Program-made: the position numbers and the translations under genes
Shown here: positions 16,070-23,635 of the stretch, piece after piece
Position numbering within the stretch: position 1 is the stretch's first letter
Layout of the letters: the number at the start of each line of letters is the position of its first letter
IMG/VR virus record: IMGVR_UViG_3300020442_002661
Span: 21,963 to 85,962 of that record
Direction: 5' to 3' (one strand)
From: a virus
Length of the DNA stretch: 64,000 nt
Notes under the pieces: model-generated
Told to the model about the DNA's origin: nothing
What the model saw: only the letters and a program-made list of their open reading frames with translations
Database searches by the model: none

Positions 16070-16087
16070 ATGTTTCTCCTGTTACAG

Positions 16088-16095
16088 TATTTATC
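16088..16095 (-). promoter_or_regulatory. T4-type late promoter GATAAATA of gp19
   Basis: It lies 18 nt before the gp19 ATG with AGGAGAAAC between. It is placed just after the small hairpin that follows gp18. Confidence 0.7.
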
Positions 16096-16102
16096 AATTA
16101 AC

Positions 16103-16124
16103 GGACCCCATATTTCAGGGGTCC
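16103..16124 (-). terminator. Possible terminator after gp18
   Basis: GGACCCC and GGGGTCC form a 7-bp stem with an 8-nt loop just after the gp18 stop. Only a short T-rich tract (GTTAATT) follows on the minus strand, so it may be a weak terminator or an RNA-stabilising hairpin. Confidence 0.5.
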
Positions 16125-16134
16125 ATTTAAACTA

Positions 16135-19100
16135 TTATAATCCTGCAATTTCTCCTGTATTCTTAAGTCTCAGTGGAATGTAAATAAATTCCACAGCCTT
16201 AACCGGTTCAATAGCAATATCTAAATATAGTTCGTTTCTATCAATTCTACTTGGAGTATTGTTTGATTCGTCACAAACTACAATATAGTCATATAGTGCT
16301 CTTGATCCAACAAGTTCTAGCATTAAACTTTCAGCCGCTTGTTTGATCTCATCACGTGTGATCTTATCATTTGGCTCAAAAATGTAAGGCTTAGCAAGTT
16401 TGTTAAGCTGACTACGTAGGTAAATTACAAGTCTAGCAACGTTGACTCTATCTAGTGAACTTGCGTTCTTAGCTCTAGTCTTTTGACCAAAACATACTAG
16501 TCCTGCACCTGTGATAAACGTAATTGGGTTAACACTAATACCATAAAGTGTATCACGTTGCCCTTCGTTTAATGCAACACTTACAAATTCGCCTTCATTG
16601 TCAATGTAGCCTGTTGCTGTAGCATTTGTAATGCCACCGCGTCTTGTTCCTGCTGGTGCAAACCATGGAAACGATACTTGGTCGCTTAATGCGATAGTAC
16701 GTAGCATCATGTGTGACGGTGGAACAACAATATTGTTTCCTAAGTTGTCACTTGTGAATCCCCATGGATAATAAACGCCTAAGTACTCATCTCTGCTTAC
16801 AAGTCCATCTGCATTATCTTCAACTGCTTGGTTAACGTTAGTTCCCCACTCATTTAATGATGTTGCATTTGGTAGTAATGTGCTAGGTGAGTCACCTACA
16901 ACAAATGCTGTTAAGCCTCTGTCATAGTTTAGGCTAATCATTTCACCAATTAGTTCTGGATATCCAGGTGTTGCAAGTACGTTGAAGATTCTTGATTCAT
17001 CATCTCTAATCTCGTCATTGCTATTCATAACTGCTTGTAGGCTTTGTACTACAACAGCTCTTTGCGCTGACTGACCAAAACGACCTGAACCATCTTCATT
17101 GTTTGCAGATTCTGTTACCCAACGATGCTCATAGTAACCTGTCATAGGTGCATCGTTCATACGCTTGTTTTCTGCGTTTGTATCGATGTAATTACGTACA
17201 AATTTCTTAACATTAAAACCACTTCTACGTGTGTTGAATAACAACATACCTTTTGGATATAGTGCTGGATCTGGAGCGTCTGGATCTAAGAAATTGCTAG
17301 TTAGCAAGTCTTTGATTGTAGCCGCATCAGCATTAGCGCCTGCTGTACTATAACGTGCATCAGCAAACAATACACCGTCTGATGTAGTTTGATCTGATGA
17401 GTCTAATTGTACCCAAGCACTCTTAGCATTGCTCCATCTGTAAATTTCTGGATACTTGTCTAAGTTAGCTGTGTTAATCCAAATGTCGCCGTTCTTAAGT
17501 GCAGTTTTGTCTGACTGGCCGTTTGTAGCCGCAGGTTCTGTAGCACTTACAATTGGACCATTTGGATCAGTTTGATCGCCAGCACCTGCCGCATAGTACG
17601 GAGATGTGCTATCTAAGTAACCTACCCAAGTTGTTCCATTGTGTACCATTATATCTGCTTCGTCAACAATTGAATTGTACCATAGTGTACCATCTGCCGC
17701 TAGTGCAGTTGGTGCTGTTGCACTGTTTGTTGCACTTAGAACTTTCCATAGTGTAGCAACAAAATCATGTGTTGTATCACCTGCTGGAGCATCATACAAG
17801 TTTGTTGTTGCACCTGTACCAGAAGTAGCATAACCTGCTTCTGCTAAGTGTCCACTTGTATCTGCAATTCTAAATTCACCGCCTAGTGCATGACTAATAA
17901 CAATTCTATTTGCACTGTCAACTGACGCACTAACATTTGTTAATGTAGAAGTATTAATTGCATTTGCAATATCTTCTGCATCGTCTGCGTCACCTGCCAC
18001 TGATACACTTATTGCTACTGCACTTTGTAAATTAGCATTGCCTTTAATAGATTCGCTAATTGAAAATGATGCAGTACCACTTGATAATTGTGTTGCAATT
18101 ATGCTTGAAGTGATTGATGTTGCTCCTGTTGAGTTTCTTTTGTAAACTTTAAAGTTTGCAACAAGGTCACTTGCTTCAGCATCATTGTATCTAACAAATA
18201 CAGCGTCTTGGCTAATGTTTGCTCCGCCGCCGTCTTTGTCCATGTTAAAGATTGCAGTTGCTCTATCTTTGTATATTGAAGCACTCTTTGTCTCCCAAAG
18301 TTTTGTATTTCCATTCCATTCTTTGATTGACCATGCCGCACCTTTATTTGGATTTGTTGTTTTGACCCAAACAGATCCAGTAGGACGCGGTGTTGTATCG
18401 TCTGTACCGAATTCAGGAACACTTGTATGTGGATCAATATTCAATGCAGGTGCATAGTAAGTACCAGCTGTTAGACCTAAGTCTGCCATTAAGCCTGTAC
18501 CTTCTGCGATTACTACGTTTGCTCCTGTGCTAAAGATTCTAACAATATTGTTGCTATCTTTATCAGCAGTTACACCAGAGATAGATGCTCCGTTAATTGC
18601 AGTTACAGCCGCATCTGCGTCTGTACCAGCTGTAGTAATAGTTGTGCTGTTAATTGTAAAATTTTCGCCTGATGTTGTAGCTGGGTTAGCAGAACCTTTT
18701 GTTACTGCCCAACTAGATTTCCAAGCACTGCTTCCTACTTCTACCCATGTACCACTTTCGTTTTTGTAGTATGTTTTGAATAGTGTAGTTGTTGCTACTA
18801 CTGCATAGTCACCTTTTGAGCCAACTGAGCCTTTTGGTGCTCCGCCAGTTACAAGTGTGCTATCTGTAATAACAATTGGTGCTTTGTTAGTAAATGATTG
18901 GCCGCCTGTTGTAGAAGCCGCCGCGCCATTCCATTCAAAGATACCAAATAGTGTACTTGCTGTATCTACCCAATATGTTCCGTCTGATGGATCACTTGTA
19001 GGAGCACTTGATGTTGCAGTAATCGCACCTAAGTCAATTCCTGCTCTTACAACATATGCTCTGTTGCTTACACCTAATAGACTGTAAGCCGCTTGTAATC

Positions 19101-19377
19101 CGTATTCATTCAATTCACCGCCGTGTATTGGGTTATTGTTTGTATCTGTGTAGAACTTAGGTTCTCCAAATGTTTCTACTAAATCCCTTTGTGATGTAAT
19201 TAGGTAGGGCTTACCTACATTTGCCGCTTCAGTACCGGCCGCAGTTCCTGTGCCTGCACCGTTAGTTTTGTTCTCTGCTGTTGCAACAAATATCATTGGT
19301 ACGGTGCCGGGTTCGGCTGGCGTGTAGAAACTTTCGTCAATTACCTTAACCTCAACACCTGGTGATGATAATGCCAT
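16135..19377 (-). CDS. 18: gp18 tail sheath protein with long insertion
   Basis: This 1080-aa protein is the contractile tail sheath. The start MALSSPGVEVKVIDES is typical, and the C-terminal 370 residues hold the conserved sheath core (FNTRRSGFNVKKFVRNYI, then PWGFTSDNLGNNIVVPPSHM, then VARLVIYLRSQLNKL). T4 gp18 has 659 aa. The extra length is an insertion of about 580 residues (near 110-690) made of Ser/Thr/Ala-rich beta modules with four repeats of a 'DGT.W..T....W.NG..W' pattern; it is probably exposed on the tail surface. The ATG at 19377 is chosen for its AGGAG Shine-Dalgarno over 19407. Confidence 0.9.
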   Translation of the reverse strand: MALSSPGVEVKVIDESFYTPAEPGTVPMIFVATAENKTNGAGTGTAAGTEAANVGKPYLITSQRDLVETFGEPKFYTDTNNNPIHGGELNEYGLQAAYSLLGVSNRAYVVRAGIDLGAITATSSAPTSDPSDGTYWVDTASTLFGIFEWNGAAASTTGGQSFTNKAPIVITDSTLVTGGAPKGSVGSKGDYAVVATTTLFKTYYKNESGTWVEVGSSAWKSSWAVTKGSANPATTSGENFTINSTTITTAGTDADAAVTAINGASISGVTADKDSNNIVRIFSTGANVVIAEGTGLMADLGLTAGTYYAPALNIDPHTSVPEFGTDDTTPRPTGSVWVKTTNPNKGAAWSIKEWNGNTKLWETKSASIYKDRATAIFNMDKDGGGANISQDAVFVRYNDAEASDLVANFKVYKRNSTGATSITSSIIATQLSSGTASFSISESIKGNANLQSAVAISVSVAGDADDAEDIANAINTSTLTNVSASVDSANRIVISHALGGEFRIADTSGHLAEAGYATSGTGATTNLYDAPAGDTTHDFVATLWKVLSATNSATAPTALAADGTLWYNSIVDEADIMVHNGTTWVGYLDSTSPYYAAGAGDQTDPNGPIVSATEPAATNGQSDKTALKNGDIWINTANLDKYPEIYRWSNAKSAWVQLDSSDQTTSDGVLFADARYSTAGANADAATIKDLLTSNFLDPDAPDPALYPKGMLLFNTRRSGFNVKKFVRNYIDTNAENKRMNDAPMTGYYEHRWVTESANNEDGSGRFGQSAQRAVVVQSLQAVMNSNDEIRDDESRIFNVLATPGYPELIGEMISLNYDRGLTAFVVGDSPSTLLPNATSLNEWGTNVNQAVEDNADGLVSRDEYLGVYYPWGFTSDNLGNNIVVPPSHMMLRTIALSDQVSFPWFAPAGTRRGGITNATATGYIDNEGEFVSVALNEGQRDTLYGISVNPITFITGAGLVCFGQKTRAKNASSLDRVNVARLVIYLRSQLNKLAKPYIFEPNDKITRDEIKQAAESLMLELVGSRALYDYIVVCDESNNTPSRIDRNELYLDIAIEPVKAVEFIYIPLRLKNTGEIAGL

Positions 19378-19410
19378 ATTCATTCTCCTTTTGGAATAAG
19401 TGTTCATTAG

Positions 19411-19418
19411 TATTTATG
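19411..19418 (-). promoter_or_regulatory. T4-type late promoter CATAAATA of gp18
   Basis: It lies 33 nt upstream of the chosen ATG at 19377. A further ATG at 19407 is only 3 nt below the motif and lacks a ribosome site, so the downstream start with AGGAG is preferred. Confidence 0.65.
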
Positions 19419-19438
19419 TGTTTTGTAATTAATTTGCC

Positions 19439-19444
19439 TATAAT
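19439..19444 (+). promoter_or_regulatory. Sigma70-like -10 box TATAAT for HNH gene
   Basis: A perfect TATAAT lies 27 nt upstream of the ATG at 19472 on the plus strand. A convincing -35 was not found, so the call rests on the -10 box alone. Confidence 0.4.
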
Positions 19445-19471
19445 AGCACCAGAAAAAGGGGTCAAAAAGGT

Positions 19472-19825
19472 ATGGTAAATAACAATATGAGACCATTATG
19501 TGTTTGTAAACAAAGACCTGCGGCGGTAAACTATAAAAAAGAAGGCAAAGTATACTACAGAAAAAAATGTGAAGTGTGCCTTAAAGGAAACCGTATAGGT
19601 GTAGGAATACCAAAGTGGAAGTTATCAGGATATATCAAAAAAGATACTTGTGAAAAATGTGGATTCAAAAGCAGACACAAAGAACAGTTCAATGTCTATC
19701 ATATTGATGGAGATTTGAATAATTGTTTGCCAAACAATTTAAAAACTGTATGTGCTAACTGTCAACGAATTATGCAGAAACAAGGCGTTCGTTGGAAGCA
19801 AGGAGACCTAACACCTGACTTCTAA
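19472..19825 (+). CDS. HNH-like endonuclease with zinc-binding Cys pairs
   Basis: This 117-aa protein has several CxxC or CxC pairs (LCVCKQ, CEVC, CEKCGF, CANC) and an HNH-like centre, VYHIDGDLNNCLPNNLKTVC. There the His and the Asn-Leu-x-x-Val-Cys pattern match HNH nucleases stabilised by zinc. It could be a homing-type or DNA-processing endonuclease. It sits as a lone plus-strand gene between the sheath gene and the gp1 operon. The ATG at 19487 is a possible alternative start. Its end overlaps the convergent gp1 gene by 56 nt, and this overlap region codes on both strands. Function is from the motif only. Confidence 0.6.
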   Translation: MVNNNMRPLCVCKQRPAAVNYKKEGKVYYRKKCEVCLKGNRIGVGIPKWKLSGYIKKDTCEKCGFKSRHKEQFNVYHIDGDLNNCLPNNLKTVCANCQRIMQKQGVRWKQGDLTPDF

Positions 19826-20378
19826 GTTCATCCATAGTACCGTTGTTGTGTATTGTTAGGGTGTATCCTGCATTTGCCCAACGCCATTCGCTTTCATGTA
19901 TGTCCTTAGGTTCTACACCAATATCTTGATACATTCTGAACCATACAGGATCAATGCCACGTTGTACACGCCATACTTTGCCGCCAATTTCTTTAATCAT
20001 TTTAATTTCATTTGGAAAACGTACATCTGGGATTATAAAGTTTTTATTAGGATTTTGTAGTATGTGTTGTTTTGTAAGGCTAACCCAAATACCATCATAA
20101 AAGCCCTTACGCATACAATCTGTGCCATATTCTTGTAGCACTAATCTTGGAGTGATTGTTCTGCCTGTTTCTTGTGTCCAAAAAGTATCAACTGTTTCTC
20201 GCCATTCACGACTTTCGTCAGTATCGCCTTCTAGCATTTGCCTATCCCAATTAAAGACACTTGCTACACCGTCTTTTAATTTGTCAGCAAAACTTATTTT
20301 TTCATAACCTTGTTCAACAAGTACATCAGCAACAGTACCTTTACCACTGCCTATCAAGCCACATAAGCCAATTATCAT
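19770..20378 (-). CDS. 1: gp1-like deoxynucleoside monophosphate kinase
   Basis: The 202-aa protein has a P-loop at the start (GLIGSGKGT, 7-15), then DKLKDGV and a long stretch including TPRLVLQEYGTDCMR. This matches the T4 gene 1 dNMP kinase, which makes dNDPs for replication. A further part, FIIPDVRFPNE, is typical. It is the last gene of a short minus-strand operon, 4 nt overlapping the second oxygenase gene. Early-type expression fits a nucleotide enzyme. The end overlaps the plus-strand HNH-like gene. Confidence 0.9.
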   Translation of the reverse strand: MIIGLCGLIGSGKGTVADVLVEQGYEKISFADKLKDGVASVFNWDRQMLEGDTDESREWRETVDTFWTQETGRTITPRLVLQEYGTDCMRKGFYDGIWVSLTKQHILQNPNKNFIIPDVRFPNEIKMIKEIGGKVWRVQRGIDPVWFRMYQDIGVEPKDIHESEWRWANAGYTLTIHNNGTMDELRSQVLGLLASNERLVSA

Positions 20379-20992
20379 ACACGCAACTCCGACGTTCCTT
20401 CCCCTACATGTCCTCTTGGAAAGTAGTTAAATGCCAAGCTATATCTAGGAGTATCTGTAAGATTAGGTGTTACCATGTGTTCTAAGTGACTTGGAAATAA
20501 CACTATATCTCCTGCTCTTGGCGTAATAAAAAATTCATTTGTATTATGTATATTAGTCTCTTTGTAGCTCATTCTCACTGTATCGTGGAACAAGTTATTC
20601 CAAAGATGTGATTTTTGGAACACAATATCACCTGCTCCTTCCGCACTATCTACATAGTATACACCACTCAACATAGCGTTACTATGCCAGTGTAGTGTAT
20701 TGTGTTCACCTTTTGCATGCCTGTTTACCCAGCTATTCTCAAGACCAAACTTTACATTATCATTTACTTGTAATACTTCGTGTACAAAATGCTGTACAGC
20801 ATCGTCTATTTGCTTTGCTAATACTTCAAGTGTAGCATCATTGAGTATATACTTGTTTGCTGTATGATCATGTCCTGCGGCTTCGTCAGGATATTCAAAG
20901 TTTTTGATTACATTTTTTACGTCAGCGTCTAGCTCTCCAATATTAGAATAAAATAACGGAATGCTAAACAGTTGTATTAGATTATGTTTCAT
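20375..20992 (-). CDS. 2OG-Fe(II) oxygenase-like protein, copy 2
   Basis: The 205-aa protein belongs to the group of 2-oxoglutarate/iron oxygenase-like proteins common in marine T4-like phages. Its double-stranded beta-helix region shows LHWHSNAMLSGVYYV and, further on, GDIVLFPSHLEHMV with RYSLAFNYFP near the end. The distal His and Arg fit the family. The first ligand motif reads H-x-H rather than H-x-D, so the metal centre may be altered. It is a close relative of the next gene (20989-21633), pointing to a tandem duplication. It overlaps both neighbours by 4 nt. Substrate unknown. Confidence 0.65.
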   Translation of the reverse strand: MKHNLIQLFSIPLFYSNIGELDADVKNVIKNFEYPDEAAGHDHTANKYILNDATLEVLAKQIDDAVQHFVHEVLQVNDNVKFGLENSWVNRHAKGEHNTLHWHSNAMLSGVYYVDSAEGAGDIVFQKSHLWNNLFHDTVRMSYKETNIHNTNEFFITPRAGDIVLFPSHLEHMVTPNLTDTPRYSLAFNYFPRGHVGEGTSELRV

Positions 20993-21633
20993 ATTGTTAA
21001 CCTTACTGAATTTTCACCTACAGTACCTTTAGGAAAATAATTAAATGCCAAACTGTATCTATCTTGTTTATCTTGACTTTTAGCTACTTGATGTTCTAAA
21101 TGGCTTGGAAAAATTAAACAATCTCCAGTCATAGGCTGAACAGTCCACGAACCAGTAGTGTATTGGGACCAATTATCATTTGTGTTCGGTCGTACATGTT
21201 CTGGAAAAGTATTAAGATGTTGTCTATTCTTCTTAAATGTTATAGGATTTGCAGTTGGTCCAATATCAGGATAGTATACTCCACTTACTAATGCGTTTGC
21301 ATGATTGTGTAATTCAATATCACTACCTGTATTCATTTTGTTAATCCAACTTGTAGTTAGTACAAATTCTGTTTCATCTGTTACATCACAGATTGTGTAA
21401 ACAAAATGATCAACTGCCTTTTTAATTAAATTTTGTAAATTTTGTAATTTTGATTGACGTAAAACGTCAAAGCCTCTTTCCCAAGGATTTAAATCTTCTT
21501 CTCCTTGGTATTGTGCTACAGAATTTGTAGGATATTCTAAATTTTTAAGCCATGCTAAAGTAATTGGATCTAGTGGACCGATATGAGTCTTTAATAACGG
21601 AGTAGAAAATAGAGGTGTAATTTCATAGTGCAT
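20989..21633 (-). CDS. 2OG-Fe(II) oxygenase-like protein, copy 1
   Basis: This 214-aa protein shares the same order as its neighbour: ELHNHANALVSGVYYPD, then GDCLIFPSHLEHQV, then RYSLAFNYFPKG and VGE near the end. Both have H-x-H-x-N at the place of the usual H-x-D iron motif. It begins the operon that ends with the dNMP kinase. A sigma70-like promoter (TTGACA, 17 nt, TATATT) sits right before the ATG, with +1 near the A of the ATG, so the message is probably leaderless. The role could be hydroxylation of a protein, base or small molecule. Confidence 0.65.
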   Translation of the reverse strand: MHYEITPLFSTPLLKTHIGPLDPITLAWLKNLEYPTNSVAQYQGEEDLNPWERGFDVLRQSKLQNLQNLIKKAVDHFVYTICDVTDETEFVLTTSWINKMNTGSDIELHNHANALVSGVYYPDIGPTANPITFKKNRQHLNTFPEHVRPNTNDNWSQYTTGSWTVQPMTGDCLIFPSHLEHQVAKSQDKQDRYSLAFNYFPKGTVGENSVRLTI

Positions 21634-21639
21634 TTATAT

Positions 21640-21668
21640 AATATAGCACCTAAAAATACGTTTGTCAA
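21640..21668 (-). promoter_or_regulatory. Sigma70-like promoter of the 2OG/gp1 operon
   Basis: On the minus strand TTGACA (21663-21668), 17 nt and TATATT (21640-21645) precede the ATG at 21633 by only 6 nt. Transcription should start at or next to the A of the ATG. Confidence 0.75.
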
Positions 21669-21675
21669 GTATAAA

Positions 21676-22434
21676 TTAACCTATAAGGAAACCGTAGCCT
21701 GCACCACCTGCTACTTGTGTTGAAACATCAGCTTCTAGTTTCTCCATCTCAGCTTGTGCTTCTGCTTTAAGTGCATCACCATTAAGTGCAGAGCCGCCTT
21801 GTGGTCCTGCTATCTGTGCAAACTTACTTCGTGCTTCACCTAACATATATTTGCAAGTTGCAACAGTATAATCTTTAATCCATTGTTTTGCTAGATAATC
21901 TTCTAGTAAGTTTTCATCTGGCCGATAGTTGTAAGCCATAAGCAATAGTGTTTCGTCTGTTCTTGGACGTTGAAGAAGTGTTATTTCTTTTGTGACTGTA
22001 TTCCATTTAAATTCTATAAACGAACCAAACATACGCCCTACTAGTTCTTGATATTGAGAGAAAAGATCATATGTTGCAAGTCCTCCCATGTTAGATGAAC
22101 TTAGCAAATAGGTGTTAGTATATGCCATGTTGAAAGGTTCAAATAAAGTACCACCATCACCTCCGCCAGTGCGTGAGCCAATTGATCTACGGAATATTTT
22201 ACGTACTTCAATTACTTCATTTGGCAATGTATATGTATTTTCATCTGTCAAAGTTTTCATAAACAAGTAAGATTCTTCTACGCTATTGTCAGAACGTTGT
22301 CTAAATTTTGATAGAGCTTTACTTAATGCTGTTTCATAATGCACTGGATCAAGCTCAACATCAACCATGCCGCCACCTAACATAGCGTTTACATAGTCAA
22401 ATACTTCTTGCTTTTTAGTTTGTAGTGTGGCCAT
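21676..22434 (-). CDS. 13: gp13 neck protein
   Basis: This 252-aa protein matches the marine T4-like gp13 neck protein, which closes the filled head and helps attach the tail. The N-terminus (TKKQEVFDYVNAMLGGGMVDVELD) and the pattern ALSKALSKFRQRS, then IEVRKIFRR, resemble the helical gp13 core. A C-terminal segment (LAKQWIKDYTVATCKYMLGEARSKF) is typical. The start is set at 22434 (MATLQTKK) because GGAGAAC lies just upstream; the frame is open to 22449. A GATAAATA late promoter precedes it, back to back with the gp14 promoter. T4 gp13 has 309 aa. Confidence 0.75.
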   Translation of the reverse strand: MATLQTKKQEVFDYVNAMLGGGMVDVELDPVHYETALSKALSKFRQRSDNSVEESYLFMKTLTDENTYTLPNEVIEVRKIFRRSIGSRTGGGDGGTLFEPFNMAYTNTYLLSSSNMGGLATYDLFSQYQELVGRMFGSFIEFKWNTVTKEITLLQRPRTDETLLLMAYNYRPDENLLEDYLAKQWIKDYTVATCKYMLGEARSKFAQIAGPQGGSALNGDALKAEAQAEMEKLEADVSTQVAGGAGYGFLIG

Positions 22435-22452
22435 ATAAAAGTTCTCCAATAG

Positions 22453-22460
22453 TATTTATC
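22453..22460 (-). promoter_or_regulatory. T4-type late promoter GATAAATA of gp13
   Basis: It lies 18 nt before the ATG at 22434, with GGAGAAC between. Its head-to-head partner on the plus strand starts only 4 nt away. Confidence 0.75.
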
Positions 22461-22464
22461 GTAA

Positions 22465-22472
22465 GATAAATA
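22465..22472 (+). promoter_or_regulatory. T4-type late promoter GATAAATA of gp14
   Basis: The motif ends 5 nt before the ATG at 22478. Another ATG (22472) overlaps the last base of the motif and cannot be in the transcript, so 22478 is the start. Confidence 0.75.
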
Positions 22473-22477
22473 TGTTT

Positions 22478-23635
22478 ATGCCAAGACTATCTTTATATAA
22501 ACCAGAAAAAGGCAGGGATTATCATTTCTTAGACAGACAAATTCAAGAAATGTTTACTGTGGGCGGAACAGACATATTTGTTCACAAATACCTCGGGCCT
22601 GAAAATCCAGCAGAAGCAGATGCTACAGCAGATCAGCCTCGTTATGATGCTGTCAAAAGTACAAATATACAGGACATGCTATTTTTAGAAAATAGAGATC
22701 GAAAGTATGATCCAGACATTTATACTATGCGAGCTGTATATAATGTTCAAGACATAGACTTTGATTTGAGTCAATTTGGTATGTTTTTGAGTAACGATAC
22801 ATTGTTCATGACAATACATATAAACAGTAGTGTAAAGACACTTGGTAGGAAAATTATGAGTGGCGATGTAATTGAACTACCACATTTGAAAGACGAGTAT
22901 GCACTAAATGATCATACAATAGCATTAAAACGCTTTTACGTTGTTGAAGATGTTAATAGAGCCGCTGAAGGTTTTTCACCTAGTTGGTATCCACATTTAT
23001 ATAGATTAAAATTAAAACAGATTGTTGATTCACAAGAATTCAAAGAAATACTTGATCTTCCAGCAGAAGAAGGTTCAGACAACACACTAAGAGACTTGCT
23101 TTCTACATATGAAAAAGAAATGCAAATTAACAATGCAGTTGTAGATCAAGCAGAAGTAGATGCTAAAAAATCAGGATATGATATTAGCCATTATTACACT
23201 TTAGCAACAAATGATGATGGCACAGTTGCTTTAACTACTGCTGATGAAACAGATATTGATGCAAGTAGCGTAGGATCAAATGCAAGTGATGTACATGAGA
23301 AACCTAGTAGATTAGGCTATCAAGGTTATTTACTTGGCGTTGAAGAAGGACCAAACGGTGCTCCATATGGTATGGGCATAAGTTTTCCATCGCAACCAGA
23401 AACAGGTGATTACTTTTTACGTACTGATTACATGCCAAAAAGATTATTTAAATATGATGGAGGTAGATGGGTGAAAATGCAAGATGGTGTTCGTGTTGAC
23501 CTTACAAACACAGATACAAGAAATACTCAAAAAACTACATTCATTAACAATACAAAAACAAATACTATTGGTGGTGAACAAGTTCAAGAAAGACAAAGTC
23601 TTTCAAAAGCACTTAGACCTAAGGCAGATAATTAA
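22478..23635 (+). CDS. 14: gp14 neck protein
   Basis: This 385-aa protein matches the T4 gp14 neck protein, which links the head to the tail. The first 190 residues (RDYHFLDRQIQEMFTVGG, then RDRKYDPDIYTMRAVYN, then LHINSSVKT-like strands and ALKRFYVVED) follow the known order. T4 gp14 has 256 aa. The extra C-terminal part ends with a module carrying TGDYFLRTDYMPKRLFKYDG followed by GRWVKMQ; the same pattern appears in gp15 and the sheath insertion. The start at 22478 is chosen by its late promoter. Its stop overlaps the gp15 start by 1 nt (TAATG). Confidence 0.8.
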   Translation: MPRLSLYKPEKGRDYHFLDRQIQEMFTVGGTDIFVHKYLGPENPAEADATADQPRYDAVKSTNIQDMLFLENRDRKYDPDIYTMRAVYNVQDIDFDLSQFGMFLSNDTLFMTIHINSSVKTLGRKIMSGDVIELPHLKDEYALNDHTIALKRFYVVEDVNRAAEGFSPSWYPHLYRLKLKQIVDSQEFKEILDLPAEEGSDNTLRDLLSTYEKEMQINNAVVDQAEVDAKKSGYDISHYYTLATNDDGTVALTTADETDIDASSVGSNASDVHEKPSRLGYQGYLLGVEEGPNGAPYGMGISFPSQPETGDYFLRTDYMPKRLFKYDGGRWVKMQDGVRVDLTNTDTRNTQKTTFINNTKTNTIGGEQVQERQSLSKALRPKADN

